From the NCBI GenBank assembly GCA_036429605.1, contig CM071589.1:7006001-7070000 (forward strand): a stretch of 64,000 nt of DNA, in the 5' to 3' direction. The notes under the pieces are model-generated. The model was not told the DNA's origin. It made no database searches and saw nothing but the letters and a program-made list of their open reading frames with translations. This DNA comes from Cladobotryum mycophilum (lineage: Eukaryota; Ascomycota; Sordariomycetes; Hypocreales; Hypocreaceae). Made by a program: the position numbers and the translations under genes. Shown here in pieces: positions 44,194-55,421 of the stretch; within the stretch, counting starts at the first letter, position 1, and each line of letters begins with the position of its first letter.

Positions 44194-45208
44194 TCAGGCA
44201 CGAACAATAGGATTGTAGTACCGGAAGCGATTCTGAGGATCATACTTGGCCTTCAGGCTGCGCAGTCTGTCCAAGCGCCATTGCTCGTGGCCGTACATCT
44301 GCTCAAGCGGCTCGAAGCCGTTGGCGTAGTTAACGTAGGCGTTGACTGTGCGTCCAGGCTGGCCCTCGTTCCACTGGTCGCGCACCTCGAATGCCCAGTC
44401 CCACGCCTCCTTTTCGAGAGTCGCATTATTGGGAGGGATGATGAGCTGGACAAGCATCAGGTGATGATCGTCGCGGAAAGGGTAAGCCGAGTCGGCGGAG
44501 TTGTGTCGGGTAACTCCCTCGGTGGAGTAGCCCTCGTGCAAGATGCCACCCCCAGCCGCCAACAAGGGGTTGCTGGCGACACGCTTCTTGAAGCCCTCAA
44601 AGATCTTGCGCTCGGCTGTCAGGTTGTACACCTGTAGTCCGGCAGTAGCCGTGATGCGCTTCTGGCCGTGTTGGCAGATGAAGCCATCGACATCGTTACC
44701 CTGAATAGTGGAGATCTTGGGGTAGGGAACATCTCCAAACTCCTCGTAGACGGCTCCGATTTTGTTGAAGGGAGCAAGAAGCTTCTCGGCTGCCTGGGCA
44801 GTCCCTCGATAAGCAAAGGTCCACCAGATGACGGGCTCTGTCTCGCTGATGGTCGTGTTCATCTGGAAGTTGCCAAAGTTGAGGGTCATGTCGACGGGGG
44901 TAGAGCCGTTGCCATGTAGGACGTTGAGAGCGTTGAAGATGGCATCGAGCTTATCCCCACGCCAAATGTAGTTGTGGTAGTGCCAGAGGTCAGGACCCCG
45001 GGGGAAGATGTTCATTTCGAAGCTGGTGACGATGCCAAAGTTGTGACCCGCGCCCTTCATCCCCCAGAGGAGATCACTGTGGCTGGTGGGACTAACGGTG
45101 ATTGCGGTGCCGTTTGCTAGAATGAGGTTGAGCTGGCGAATGTTATCGCTGATCATGCCGTGAGGGCCCTCCATTCTTCCATGGCCACCACCCAGACCTG
45201 GGCCCATC

Positions 45209-45216
45209 ATGCCAAC
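45209..45216. repeat. hAT target-site duplication, left (ATGCCAAC)
   Basis: 8-bp direct repeat, identical to 48388-48395; 8 bp is the size diagnostic of hAT elements. Confidence 0.95.
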
Positions 45217-45239
45217 CAGTGAAGCAATCCGATCAAACA
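45217..45239. repeat. hAT terminal inverted repeat, left
   Basis: Starts CAGTGAAGCAATCC; reverse complement of 48365-48387 without mismatch. Confidence 0.95.
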
Positions 45240-45481
45240 AATCAAATCCGGGCCCTGGATTTGCGTATTTGAAGCTTTGGTGATAGTATGTTTGTTTGTT
45301 TGCTCGATTTGATGGTATTTGAATTGTCTCAGGGTTGTAAAATGAAACTATCGTGAAGCTATTTATATATTATTTTCTAAGCATTGCTATGGGCTCTTTT
45401 CTTCGTTATCCACACCGTTTTCTTACCTTCGATCGCCGGTTTTCTTTTTGATTCGTGATCACCTCATTTACTAATAGTTTA

Positions 45482-47967
45482 TCAAGAGAGAGTAACGCCT
45501 CCTAAGGATACTGCGCCCTGCCGTATCCAGCTCTTCATGCATTCCAATTGCTCAAGGGTTCCTGATTTCATCAAGAGCCTCTGTGACGAGAGCGTTAGCT
45601 TGGCTTGACTGAAAGTTCTCTCGCATTCAGCTGCCATTGCGGGAATAGCAAGAAGGTCTAATGCAAGCTGACTAAGTGTTGGAAATAAGGTTTGCTGTGA
45701 TATCCACCATTGTACAGGATCATCAACTTCTCGCGGTTGAGGTAGTTGGAGATATCGCTTAAGCTCGGAGATTTGATCAGGCTCCTTTGGCGTTGTGTTC
45801 GTCATCCACTGGTGGAACCTGGAGGGCTCCTTTCGTGATAAAAACATAGGCTGAGGAACCGGGGGGTTGGAGGTTGATCAATAACAAAGAGGTTATCGTG
45901 TTGACGATACCACTGCTCCCAATAGCGTTCCAAACCCTCAATAGCATTATCAAACCAAATCGCTTGATCAGGATCATTCCACCGCTTCTTAAGCCATCGG
46001 AAATTATATTGTGGATGTAGTATCACAGAAGCAGCGAAAAGGGGCGAGTCCCCAAGCTTTGTATAGTAATTGTTTAATTTCTTCCACGCATTTGTAATTG
46101 ATAGCCGAAGATAGGCTTTGGAGTCAGCTTGAAGCCCTTGAAGTCGCCTGAATTGATCTTGCCGCTCGTCGGATTGGTATTCGGCTCGTATGTGCTGGGG
46201 GAGACTCTGCCACGAGGCCATCGGAAGCGACTGTGATCTTGGTGTATTTTGCTGTGATAATTGCCTTTGAGAACGTGTTGATGCCCTCTTTGTCACTAAC
46301 GGCATTTGGCTTGAAGTCTGTTCAATTTGCTCGTCAGTTGGGCTATCAAAAAATGCCTTCCAAAACTCAAGATCATCAAGAAGATACTCAATGCCGGTCA
46401 GGACTTCCCAAAGCTGGCCAAATCCGCCGGCCTTGGCGCGGCTTTGACACTGCATTGTCTGCTCATAAAGAGGCTCGAGGATCGCCTTGACCTCTGTGAG
46501 AAGCCGCCAATCCTCAATTATGAGAACATCTTCATTTGGAATTCGATTCGATGGATCAGGCTCGAGCTGGCTTCCATGGATGAAGGCTTGGATGTGTGCC
46601 TGCTTTTTAATAGCACGATCAAGCATTAGATAAGTCGAATTCCATCGTGTATCGTTGTTCATAATAACCTCAAGCTCTTTATCCGATTCCTCGAAGAGTA
46701 CAAAGTCCTCTGTATTAAGCTCGTGGGCGCTGTGTTGGAAGCGTTCACTTCGCTGTGGAGAGCTTCGAATAAACTTCACAATGTTCCGAAGCTTTCCAAT
46801 TGGCCCCCTCCTTCTCCAATGCCTAAGATCTTTATCAATATCCTTAAGAGCCTCATAATGCTGTGATTCTTGCTCAAAGGTCTCACTATCCTCTCCATAA
46901 AGAAAAGCCCGACCAACTAGGTTAAGAATATGACCAAAGCATCGCATTCGACGGTCAGAAGCATCTGAGGGCATCATCATAGGGTTCAGAAGCTGGAAGA
47001 GATGTTGTATACAGGTATCATTATTTGTGGCATTATCACAGATAATAGTACCAACGCGATCTTCAATATCCCAATCTTGGATGACTTTATGGAGTGTTGA
47101 TGCGATATTATTGCCGGTATGAGCCCCATACTGTTGCCGGAGGGCAAGAAGGCGATGTTGATGTATTCCATTAGGGTCTGTGAAGTGTGCAACAATGCCA
47201 TTTATTGCAAGTCTATTTGGCGAGGTCCAGAGGTCAAAGCCAAGATGCACCTTCGTCAGGGCATTCTGAAGCTCATCACGAATAATTTTCTTATTGTCAT
47301 TGAAGATAGTATCTAGCATTTGACGTTGGTTTGTTCTATTCAATGATAACCCAGAAAAAAGCTGCATATTAAGATCCATCATCAAGCTGCGGATAAAAGG
47401 ATCGTCAAATGTATTGAACGCTTCATTGGAGTTGATGATATAACCAAGGGCTAGCTCATGAAGCTTATGGACTTGGTTCTTTGGAAAAACCGTAGATATT
47501 CGAGTTCGTTTCGGGGGAGGCTGATCATCGGTATCAGAGCTTGTAGTCGAGCCGCCGGATAGAGATCGATAGATTCGATGAGCCCGTTGAAGATGCTCTT
47601 TTGCAGAAGTCGTAGCTGATGCCTTAAAGGGCTTAGAATGACCCATATGATCACATCGTCGGCAGACCCAGAAAGCATCGCCTAAGAGATAAGGTTAACT
47701 AAATAAAAACGCGATAAAAGAGAGCTTACCATATTGATCTAAAGGCGTAATTTCCCGTATAAAGATCCCTTCATTTACGATCCAGCTGGTCCGGCCTCGT
47801 GAGCCTTTCTTGCTCATCAAATCGTCGTTCACGTATCGTTTTCCCTTCCAAGTGGCGACCAGCATGTTATTGAAGGTCTCGCAAGCTCGAGGGTTATCTT
47901 GGGAGGGCGGTATTAGCTGCTGGATAATGCCGCGAGGGCGCGATGCATTAAAAACCGTGAGACTCAT
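45482..47967 (-). CDS. hAT family transposase
   Basis: Exons 47967-47730 and 47681-45482 with a 48-nt intron. The N-terminal region, across the splice, has a BED-type zinc finger (WVCRRCDHMGHSKPF...H). The central part (about residues 200-600) is the RNase H-like catalytic core with the insertion typical of hAT, including 'DTRWNSTYLMLDRAI'. The C-terminus is the hAT dimerisation domain: 'PVQWWISQQTLFPTLSQLALDLLAIPA' followed by SxxxERTFS-like 'AAECERTFSQAKL'. The frame changes at a run of six G (plus strand 45861-45866), between core and dimerisation domain; again one base short. If real, the transposase would lack dimerisation; I think it is a sequencing artefact. Confidence 0.88.
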
Positions 47968-48120
47968 CGTCAAGGCCAGGGTAAGGTGGTTAAGGCTGTG
48001 ATGTTGTAATTGTGGTGTTGATCATAAGAGGCATCACGAACGCGATGTGATAAAAACGCGAAAAAGAATAGTATGAGCTTAAACCTTATTGCCCAAAAAA
48101 AGGTAACTAACCAATCAAAA

Positions 48121-48192
48121 GCCCGTATAGTCTAATGGTATCGTAATTAGTCATAATAGCTAAAAGGTTGTAGGTTTAAATCCCAAGTTTAT
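48121..48192 (+). ncRNA. tRNA-like sequence (SINE-like) inside the hAT
   Basis: A perfect RNA polymerase III A box, TAGTCTAATGG (48128-48138, TRGYnnAnnGG), is followed 34 nt later by a B-box-like GGTTTAAATCC (48173-48183, one C-to-T off the consensus). Between them TTAGT/GCTAA (48147-48151 with 48159-48163) makes a 5-bp stem around a 7-nt loop where an anticodon arm should be. Acceptor stem and U33 do not fit, so it is not a functional tRNA; a degraded tRNA or SINE head is the best reading. Confidence 0.4.
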
Positions 48193-48364
48193 CCACCCAA
48201 ATTCTATCATTTTGTACTAAAAATAGCTACGGAAAGGATATATTCCGAGACATTCTACCTACCCTAAATTTGATAAATATATCAAATATTCAGCCTTGAA
48301 CAATTACTTATTTGGGACTGTGAATAGCTTTAAATTATTTGTTTGTTTGGTTGTTTGTTTATTA

Positions 48365-48387
48365 TGTTTGATCGGATTGCTTCACTG
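48365..48387. repeat. hAT terminal inverted repeat, right
   Basis: Ends ...GGATTGCTTCACTG; exact reverse complement of the left end. Confidence 0.95.
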
Positions 48388-48395
48388 ATGCCAAC
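48388..48395. repeat. hAT target-site duplication, right (ATGCCAAC)
   Basis: Second copy of the 8-bp target, immediately after the right inverted repeat; the oxidase frame continues from here. Confidence 0.95.
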
Positions 48396-48982
48396 ACAAT
48401 CACAGGCGCCTGTAGTGGTGACATAGCCGCGATCCCATAGATACTCGACTGCCTGACCATCGTAGACGCCACCTTGGAACCAGCCGGATGTGCCATCGGG
48501 ATTGATAGTGATGTTTCGGAGCAGCGACATACTAATCTGGACGCCCTTGAAGGTTCCCAGGCTAGATGCGTCGCCGTGGCCGCGGTTGATAGCCAGGAAA
48601 TCAAGGCTGTTTTGGTTGCAGTATTTCACCTATAACAGAATCCAACTGTTAGATGGCTACAAGGAATTGCACAGTTGCAAGGGAAAGTTGAGAGACATAC
48701 AATATTTGGGATATCGGATTCTTTTCCAGGTACAACGACAACCTGCACTTGCGGAACGGCAAACGTGTTCCATCGTGCGGTGGCGTTGTCGTAGCGAGGA
48801 TCGTCTGAGCCAAAGATGACTGTAGTGTTGGAGACTTGGGTCCCAAGCTCGCGGCGAACTTCAGCAGCGGTCAACTGGCGACGCGTCAATGGAGATGACT
48901 GGAAGTATCTTGGAATGCTGGCGCCCGCAGCGAGCGTCGAGAGCAGCGAGAGCGTGTAGGTAAAGGGGACGAGGTACTTCAT

Positions 48983-50254
48983 CGTGAAGATAGTGTGGGC
49001 TACAAGAACGTGGCCAAAGCGTGAAAGATATGTAAGTCTCAGGCCCACGAGTGATAGTCTGTGCTGTGCTGTGCTGTTGTAGATTTTTGAAGCTGTAGAG
49101 ATATCTATGATTTTATATAGGTTTAACTAACTGCTATAAATAAGTATCTTGCTCGGAATACACGGCCAAAAGCTTCTCTTCCCAATGTGTAGATGGAACG
49201 GGCTGGCCGAGCTGAGCTGAGCCAACAACACGCGAGGCCTCCTTGGATGAATCCTCTGGGAAGATGGATGGATGGCACGAGGCTCAGCCCAGGCCGTCGG
49301 AAACATCGGCAGCAGTAAGACTATTGTCAGCTATACTTTGCACCTTTATGAAACACATGTGTAGATACTGATATGTCTTGCTCTTTCCGAGGGGATTATC
49401 TTGAATCTGCTTACCCTCCCTTGGCTGACCCGGTATGGAAGGTTCTATAATACGGGCGCTGGTATTGAGACATACGAGTCTATGCTTACGACTCAATAAA
49501 AGTCAAACTATAGCCTATCGTCTCTCTTACGCACTTGCGCGCCTTTCAAGGTCCCTCCTGGTATTCAGCTCAGCCATCTTGGCATATTCACTCAAGTCTA
49601 TCAGTATCAGTTACCTGCCCACGTATAATCTTCCGTATCAGGTAACTGGCGTATAATGTACCTTGGCATCCACACAAACGTTATTCAATATGATCCTTAA
49701 ATTCAGCCCCTTGATCCTTCTGCTTCTAGAAGGATCTGTAGAAGGATATCCCCTGATCCCAGCTGTGCCTAACCCTTAGTCCTTATCAATAGTCTTATAG
49801 AAACAGACTTGTTTATGAGGCAGGGGGATTCTTTTGGGCTGCAGATGCTGGACCACGTGGCAACTGAAACAGAGAACTGAAACCGGATCACGGGATGGCA
49901 GCTAATAGTAACCCAGAGTTTCTTACCTTTAGGCAGAGAGAGAGTCATAAACGCCAGCCCCTCGCAGGGGTCGTAATTTGGTAGCTGACGGACTGTCTCC
50001 ACTTTCGGGCGTCGGCCGTAGGCGTCCCCCCTCCTCCCCATAACCTGAATGCGGCAATGCAGATGAGATCGGCTTTGGCCGGCACCCTTCTTGGGAACCT
50101 GGAGGAAAGGAGCAAAAAGGGGAGGAGCAGTCCTGCAAAAGTTAAGGCAGGGAGTAGCCTGAGCTGACACGGCGAGGTAGTCTTGCCATATGAAGCCGCC
50201 ATCATTTGGTTTTTATTATTATCATACTAATTGACATTATCTATATTATTAGTC
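48983..50254. promoter_or_regulatory. Divergent promoter region, FAD oxidase / P450-2
   Basis: 1.27 kb. CGGCCG at 50013-50018 (GTCGGCCGTAG), about 240 bp upstream of P450-2. GC-rich ORFs near 49770-50200 have no domain and I regard them as chance. Confidence 0.45.
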
Positions 50255-52026
50255 ATGTTTTTATCCCTGTATCATGGCCTCCTCCTGCTGGCCACGACTG
50301 CAACCCTCTATGGCCTGTATCGATGGCTTCTTCCCAAGCCCATCTCAGGCATAGCCTACAACCCAGGGGCGATCAGGTCGCTAATGGGCGATGTGCCTGC
50401 CATGCTCAAGGAGGTCAGCGTGACGGGTGAGTTCCGCGTCTGGTGCGCCAAGCAGATGCGCAGCATGAACTCGCCCATCTGCCAGATCTTCATCCGCCCC
50501 TTTGGCGCGCCATGGATCCTGTTGGCCGACTTCCGCGAGTCCAAGGATATCCTGATGCGCCGCAAGGAGTTTGACAAGTCGTCCTTCCTCGCAGACGGCA
50601 TGGCGTGCATGGGCGCGTTCCACGGCATCTACCCCACGGGCGACAAGTTCAAGTCGAACCGCCAGCTGATCCAGGACCTCATGACGACAACCTTTCTCAA
50701 CAGCCACGTCGGCCCGGCGGCATACAACAAGGGCCTGGAGGTGATGGAGCTGTTTGAAATCAAGATGGGCTTGGCCCAGGGTCGGCCCTTTAGCGTCAAG
50801 AAGGACTTTGAGTATGCGTCGCTTGATGTCATGCTAGATTTTGCGTTTGGCAAAAATTGGCTTCATGCCGCTGTTAGCCCGCAGATTGAGCTTTTGAGGA
50901 AGCTAAGCCCTTCCGAAATCAAGGCAGGCAAGCTAGACGACCCCGTTGATTTTGAGCTGGTGCCCATCGTTGCGTTTCTCCAGTCCGTATATAAAGCGCC
51001 CGAGATTGTGGAAGACACCATCAACGCCATCATGCCTAAGCTGCAGACCTGGTGGTGGTCGAAGCAAGCATGGTACAAGGCTGTGTTTGCGGAAAAGGAG
51101 GGCGTCATGAAGGAGCAGGCCGCCATTGCAGTCGAGCACTTTCGTGCCGGACAGGTCGAGACGGGCATGGAACACATGATGATGCGTGAAGCAACCCGAG
51201 CAGAAAAGGAAGGCCGGGAGCCGGCATTTGAGACCAGCGTCTTACAAGACGAGGTGAGTAGCCATGACGCTTGAAAAGGGGGTTGAGTAGATGGACTGAC
51301 ATGAGTCTCCACGCATAGATGTTTGGCAATATCATAGGGGGCCATCACACCACCAGCGGCGCCATGATGTGGCTCTCCAAATACCTCTCTGATCTACCTC
51401 GTATTCAAACAACACTGCGGTCTGTGCTGTACGAGACGCTATCGGTTGCACGCCAAGAGAACCGCCTCTTTACGTTTGAGGAGATTCGCCACGCCAAGCT
51501 CCCTTACCTGGACGCCGTTATCGAGGAGATGCTGCGCATTAACGCTGTCCCTGTTACCCGCGAGGCTATGTGCGACACCACAGTGCTCGGATTTCCCATC
51601 AAGAAGGGCACCCAGGTCTTCTTCATGTCCAACGGTCCGGGCTTCCTCTCCCCATCCATGACCATCGACGCCTCCAAGCGTAGCGAGTCGTCCCGCGCTG
51701 CCAAGATCAACGCCTCCTGGGACGAGTCGCGCGATCTATCCCTCTTCGAGCCCGAGAGGTGGCTGGTGCGCAAGAACGACGGCCAGGGCGTGCTGGCTGA
51801 TGATGTCGATTTTGACGGCGCCGCGGGGCCGCAGTTGGTGTTTGGCCTGGGCCCTCGCTCCTGTTGGGGGAGAAGGCTAGCGCACATGGAGATGCGGACC
51901 ATCATTGCCATGTTGGTCTGGAAATTTGAGCTTCTTGAGGCACCGAGAGAGCTCTCGGGGCACTCGGGCTTGGAGGGCATTGCACGTGTACCGAAGCAGT
52001 GCTACCTGAGGTTAAGAAAGCTATAG
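50255..52026 (+). CDS. Cytochrome P450 monooxygenase (P450-2)
   Basis: Exons 50255-51253 and 51319-52026 (65-nt intron, phase 0) give about 568 residues. Hydrophobic N-terminal anchor (MFLSLYHGLLLLATTATLYGL), ExxR in 'EEMLR', PERW in 'FEPERWL', haem loop FGLGPRSCWGRRLA with the Cys ligand. The I-helix reads GGHHTTSG in place of the usual AGxDT(T/S). The start is set at the first ATG ahead of the anchor; the longer frame begins with TTG. Adjacent to SDR-2 and OMT, so probably a tailoring oxygenase of the cluster. Confidence 0.92.
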
Positions 52027-52136
52027 TTTTTTTTAACCACTTACATACCTAGTATCGCCTCATTTGAATACAGTATCAAGCTAGCCCTTTGAGAGACATA
52101 TCTGTAGTTGACTTCTAATTACATATACGAGCACCC

Positions 52137-53061
52137 TCAATCCAGCATGCCGGACCCAGTCAACAGCTTCTGGAAGCCCTCATTCCAGACCTTGGCCCCC
52201 TGTGCTCCAAACCCGACACCGACTTCATCCTGGAACGATCCGTCAGGTTTAGTCTGCTCCAGGTTTGCAAACAGCTTATCAATGTACTCAGCCAGCGGCA
52301 TTGGCTGCACCGCCTTGTCCGGGCCTCCTTGCAGCTCGTCTGTCTGGTCCCTGTGCGTGGCGTTGAGAGGGGTGTCGACGTACGGGGGCACCACCTCCAC
52401 CACATTCATGTTGCCGCCGGGATCCGAGTGCTGGAGCTGCATGCGCAGGATCTTGGTGAAGGAAGCAATGCCGGCCTTGGCTGAGCAGTATGCTGGGTAG
52501 AACGGCACGGGGAAATAGGCCAGTGAAGAGCTGGTGAGGAACAGGTTTGTCTTGGTGCCGGAACGCGCCAGAGTCAGCAGATGCGCGGTGAATGTATGGG
52601 CAATGAGAATCGGCGCCGTGAGGTTTGTTGTCAGCTCTCGAGTAATTTCCTTTGCGTCTGGCGGCTGCTCAAACATTTGGTAGTAGTTTTGGATGGCGCC
52701 GTTTATAAACACAGAGTCTAGCTTTGGGTAGTCGGTTAAGATTCCTTTGACATGGTTCTGCAGGTTCTCGAGATCCGTCATATCCCACTACATGGTAAGA
52801 TCATTTGTTCATATTAGCTACTCTGGTGTTATCCAATCCAAGTAATGCTTCGGTGAAACACGAGATGAGATGGAGAGGAACACATACAGCTCGAAAGTCG
52901 AGACCCAGCAGCTCTTGTGCCATCTGCTCCATCTTGTCTCTGTTTTGCTCGCGCCCTGTGATGATGACCTTTTTGCCCAGGTTGTGAAACCGGTAGGCCA
53001 TAGCCTCACCGATACCACCAGCCGCACCCAAGATCAAGATAGTATTGATTCTAGCACTCAT
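52137..53061 (-). CDS. Short-chain dehydrogenase/reductase (SDR-2)
   Basis: Exons 53061-52888 and 52787-52137 (100-nt intron) join in phase to about 275 residues. Rossmann motif GAAGGIGEAMA near the N-terminus (first Gly of the usual TGxxxGIG is preserved), 'FINGAIQ' in place of NNAG, catalytic Ser in 'LTSSSLAYF' and Tyr/Lys in YCSAK. Resembles the DltE-like SDR group. Short, single domain, soluble. Next to P450-2 (tail-to-tail) and upstream of OMT, so likely to act on the cluster product by ketone/alcohol interconversion. Confidence 0.9.
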
Positions 53062-53476
53062 TGTTCTCTACCGTATGCTATAGACCAGTTAGTATGGTGG
53101 TGTGAGGCAGCTTCCAATCACAAGATAAATAGTTAACTATTAACGAGAACGAATAGAAACATTCAATCTACTGCAACCGCATGAATCAAGGGAGCCCGCT
53201 CCCCCCGATCGTACATGGGCTGCGAGGAGGCCCTGGGCCGTGTCTGTGCGTCCGAACATGCAACCATGCGTCGGCCGACGTATATCAGATCCTCCATAGG
53301 CTTACCTAGTCCCCTGCGGCTATATCTGGAATCATCTCTTCACCTCTCTCTGCACAAGACCACCTGTATGTAGTACATAATATTTGTCATGTTATGATTT
53401 CAAGTCTAGTCTAAAATACGTAATAGGTAGCTTTGTGTCTATGTTGGCAGCAAGACGCATGTGTATGCTACTTTGA
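53062..53476. promoter_or_regulatory. Promoter of SDR-2 with CGGCCG site
   Basis: CGGCCG at 53272-53277 in the context GTCGGCCGACG, identical over the core nine bases to the MFS site, about 210 bp before the SDR-2 ATG. Confidence 0.45.
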
Positions 53477-54842
53477 TCAATCTCTCTTGAGGTACACTTC
53501 CAGCAAGCCCAGCGGTCCATTATCAAAGACATTGCGGATTTCATATCTGGCATCGGCCTCCTTTAGCAAAGTCTCGAATTCCTCCCTGGTGCGCTGTTTG
53601 GCACCACAATTGACCAGCATAACCATGTCTACCTGGCGCACAACGCGCTCCTGATGGCGCGGCCAGACGCCCGGCTCCGGAATGATGATGTCATTGATGA
53701 GCAGCGGAGTATCCGGGCTGGAGCTTTCAAGGCCTGGCACAAATCCCTTGAAGATGGTGACGACGTCCTTGTCGGCCCAATTGTGCGTGCATTGACGGAT
53801 CAAAAACACTGCCGCGTCTTTGACGGGCTGCGGCTCAAGGAAGCTGTGCTGTTGGTACGTCACCCGGTTACGGAGGTCATCTACGAGTGAGGCCTTGCCC
53901 TCTGCGAGCATATCTGCATTGGAGTCTTGGACAATAAAGTTCAGGTTTGGATAGAGCTGTTGTTTCCAATGACGAATCTCTGTTAGCTGTAGCCTGATGA
54001 AGAAGGATTTTCAACTCTCTCGTTCAGTAACGCACCTCTGCTAAACTCTTGGAGATGTGACCATTGCCGCCTCCGCAATCTACCACTGTGCCCTTGATGG
54101 CAGACCAGTCAAAGCCGTCCTTGAGCAGGAAGTCCAGGTGGCGGTCCATCTTCCTCAGACCAGCCATGGCCTTTGCGAAACGACGGGCCTTTGCCGGGTC
54201 ATTCTTGTAGAATTCGAAGATGCCGACGCCGTGTCTGGTCACAAACGGGTTGAGGTTCTGGTGCGCCTCAAACGGGTTTGCCTTTAAGCTAATGTTGGAA
54301 TCCGCAGCTGCTTTTAGCATTTCGTCAAGAGAGTAGTGGATCACAGATCGCAGCTCCTCATCTTGCTGCACCAGGAGAGACGTGGAGCTGTGGGAGATGA
54401 CTCTGGGCGTAGGCTCGTCAAAGATACGATATGTCATGAGCTGTCGGATCACACGAATGGTGCGATCTTCATCCAGTCTGGCCTTGCTGGCTAGATCCTG
54501 CAGACTTATGCTGCCATTGGCCGGAACTAGGTCAAAAAAGTCAAAGTCCAGGGCGACCTGGAAGGCACCGAGGTCATAGCCCGTGCAGCAAAACGCCCTC
54601 AGCCATTTCCGGGGCCCATCAATGAGGCGCTGCAAGTCTTCCAGTGAGGTTTTTAGGTTGGCGTGAATCTGGCGGTACTCGGGAGTGTCTGGAGGGTCCT
54701 GGGAGTTGAGGGCAAAGGTAGGGGTGGCGAGATTGTTGGCTTGGAAATAGACAGACAGGTCCCGGGTAAGGGTGAGGATGTTCTCAGCTAGCGACAGGAT
54801 GGAGGCATCGCCCTGAGGGGAAGAGGTGACTTGATTAGCCAT
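53477..54842 (-). CDS. S-adenosylmethionine-dependent O-methyltransferase
   Basis: Exons 54842-54037 and 53955-53477 (81-nt intron) give about 428 residues. Plant-COMT-like fold found in fungal clusters: N-terminal winged-helix dimerisation region with 'QVALDFDFFDLVP' and 'IRVIRQLMTYRIF', then the SAM site VVDCGGGNGHIS, and in exon 2 'IVQDS', 'FLIRQCTHNWAD' (region of the catalytic His) and 'LINDIIIPEPG'. Same family as sterigmatocystin 8-O-methyltransferase. The start ATG at 54842 (MANQVTSS) lies 580 bp from the divergent PKS start, implying shared control. Methylates a hydroxyl of the polyketide product. Confidence 0.93.
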
Positions 54843-55421
54843 AGTAGCTAGATGGACTCCGTAGCAGTGTGATATGATATGATATGGTGTGGGTGATTGC
54901 CGAATTATTGTCTGAGATGCTTGAAAGGGGGGCGGGGGGTTGCAGAGTAAAAACGGATGATTTGAGAGGCTGTTTTGTAAATGCAAAAGCCGATGACAGC
55001 TTATCTGCATAACTGATCGTTTTATCTGCCAGTGCAACGTCAAGACCAGCAATCTCACTCCCGGGTCCGTCTCGCTACCCCGAACAAGTTCAAGCCGGCG
55101 TCGGGCATCATTCACGGATGACGTCTCGGCCGATGGACGTTATCGGCCACCTGCACTTCGGAAGACGATCCATCAGCACAGGATGACTGCCGCGAGCATG
55201 TTATGTCGTATCGGAAATCTTAAAAGAGCATATCGACGAAAAGGGCTACTAGAGTGAGCCGAGCTTACGCTGAATGGACAGTTGGTCACACAAAACACCA
55301 TGCGTACATCTACCACAGAGCTCCGGACGACCTGAAAGCACCTGTTTTTCCTTTGAAGATTAATTATACCACAATTCAACATTTGAAAATAGTAAACTAC
55401 ACAAAGTAGTTCAAGTTCAAC
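54843..55421. promoter_or_regulatory. Bidirectional promoter OMT / PKS
   Basis: 579 bp between divergent starts. CGGCCG at 55127-55132 (CTCGGCCGATGG) and a related TCGGCCA at 55144-55150, a spaced pair suited to a dimeric zinc-cluster regulator. ATGATATG repeats near 54875. Confidence 0.5.

Larger units (their letters stand above)
45217..48387 (-). mobile_element. hAT DNA transposon, complete with TIRs
   Basis: 3171 bp. The ends are perfect 23-bp inverted repeats (45217-45239 and 48365-48387) beginning CAGTGAAGC, and 8-bp target duplications flank them. It carries a minus-strand transposase gene and a tRNA-like segment near its right end. The identical ends and duplications indicate a recent insertion. 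Confidence 0.95.
44194..48982 (-). pseudogene. Berberine-bridge-type FAD-linked oxidase, disrupted by hAT insertion
   Basis: Secreted or vacuolar FAD oxidoreductase (FAD_binding_4 plus BBE domain). Pieces on the minus strand: exon 1 48982-48701 with signal peptide (MKYLVPFTYTLSLLSTLAAG), intron 48630-48700, exon 2 beginning 48629 with 'INRGHGDASSLG' (His for covalent FAD) and ending 'TTGACDCVG' at the transposon; the frame resumes at 45216 with 'MMGPGLGGGHGRMEGP' and runs to the C-terminal BBE motif near 44194. The parts on either side meet exactly at the 8-bp target duplication, and taking out 45217-48387 plus one duplicate leaves a perfect open frame, about 510 residues long. It was therefore an intact oxidase until the insertion. 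As it stands, only truncated proteins can be made. Presumed tailoring oxidase of the cluster, now lost. Confidence 0.9.

Noticed and set aside
49769..50205. GC-rich overlapping ORFs (up to 133 codons) before P450-2
   Set aside because: Three frames open at once because of base composition; no recognisable protein.
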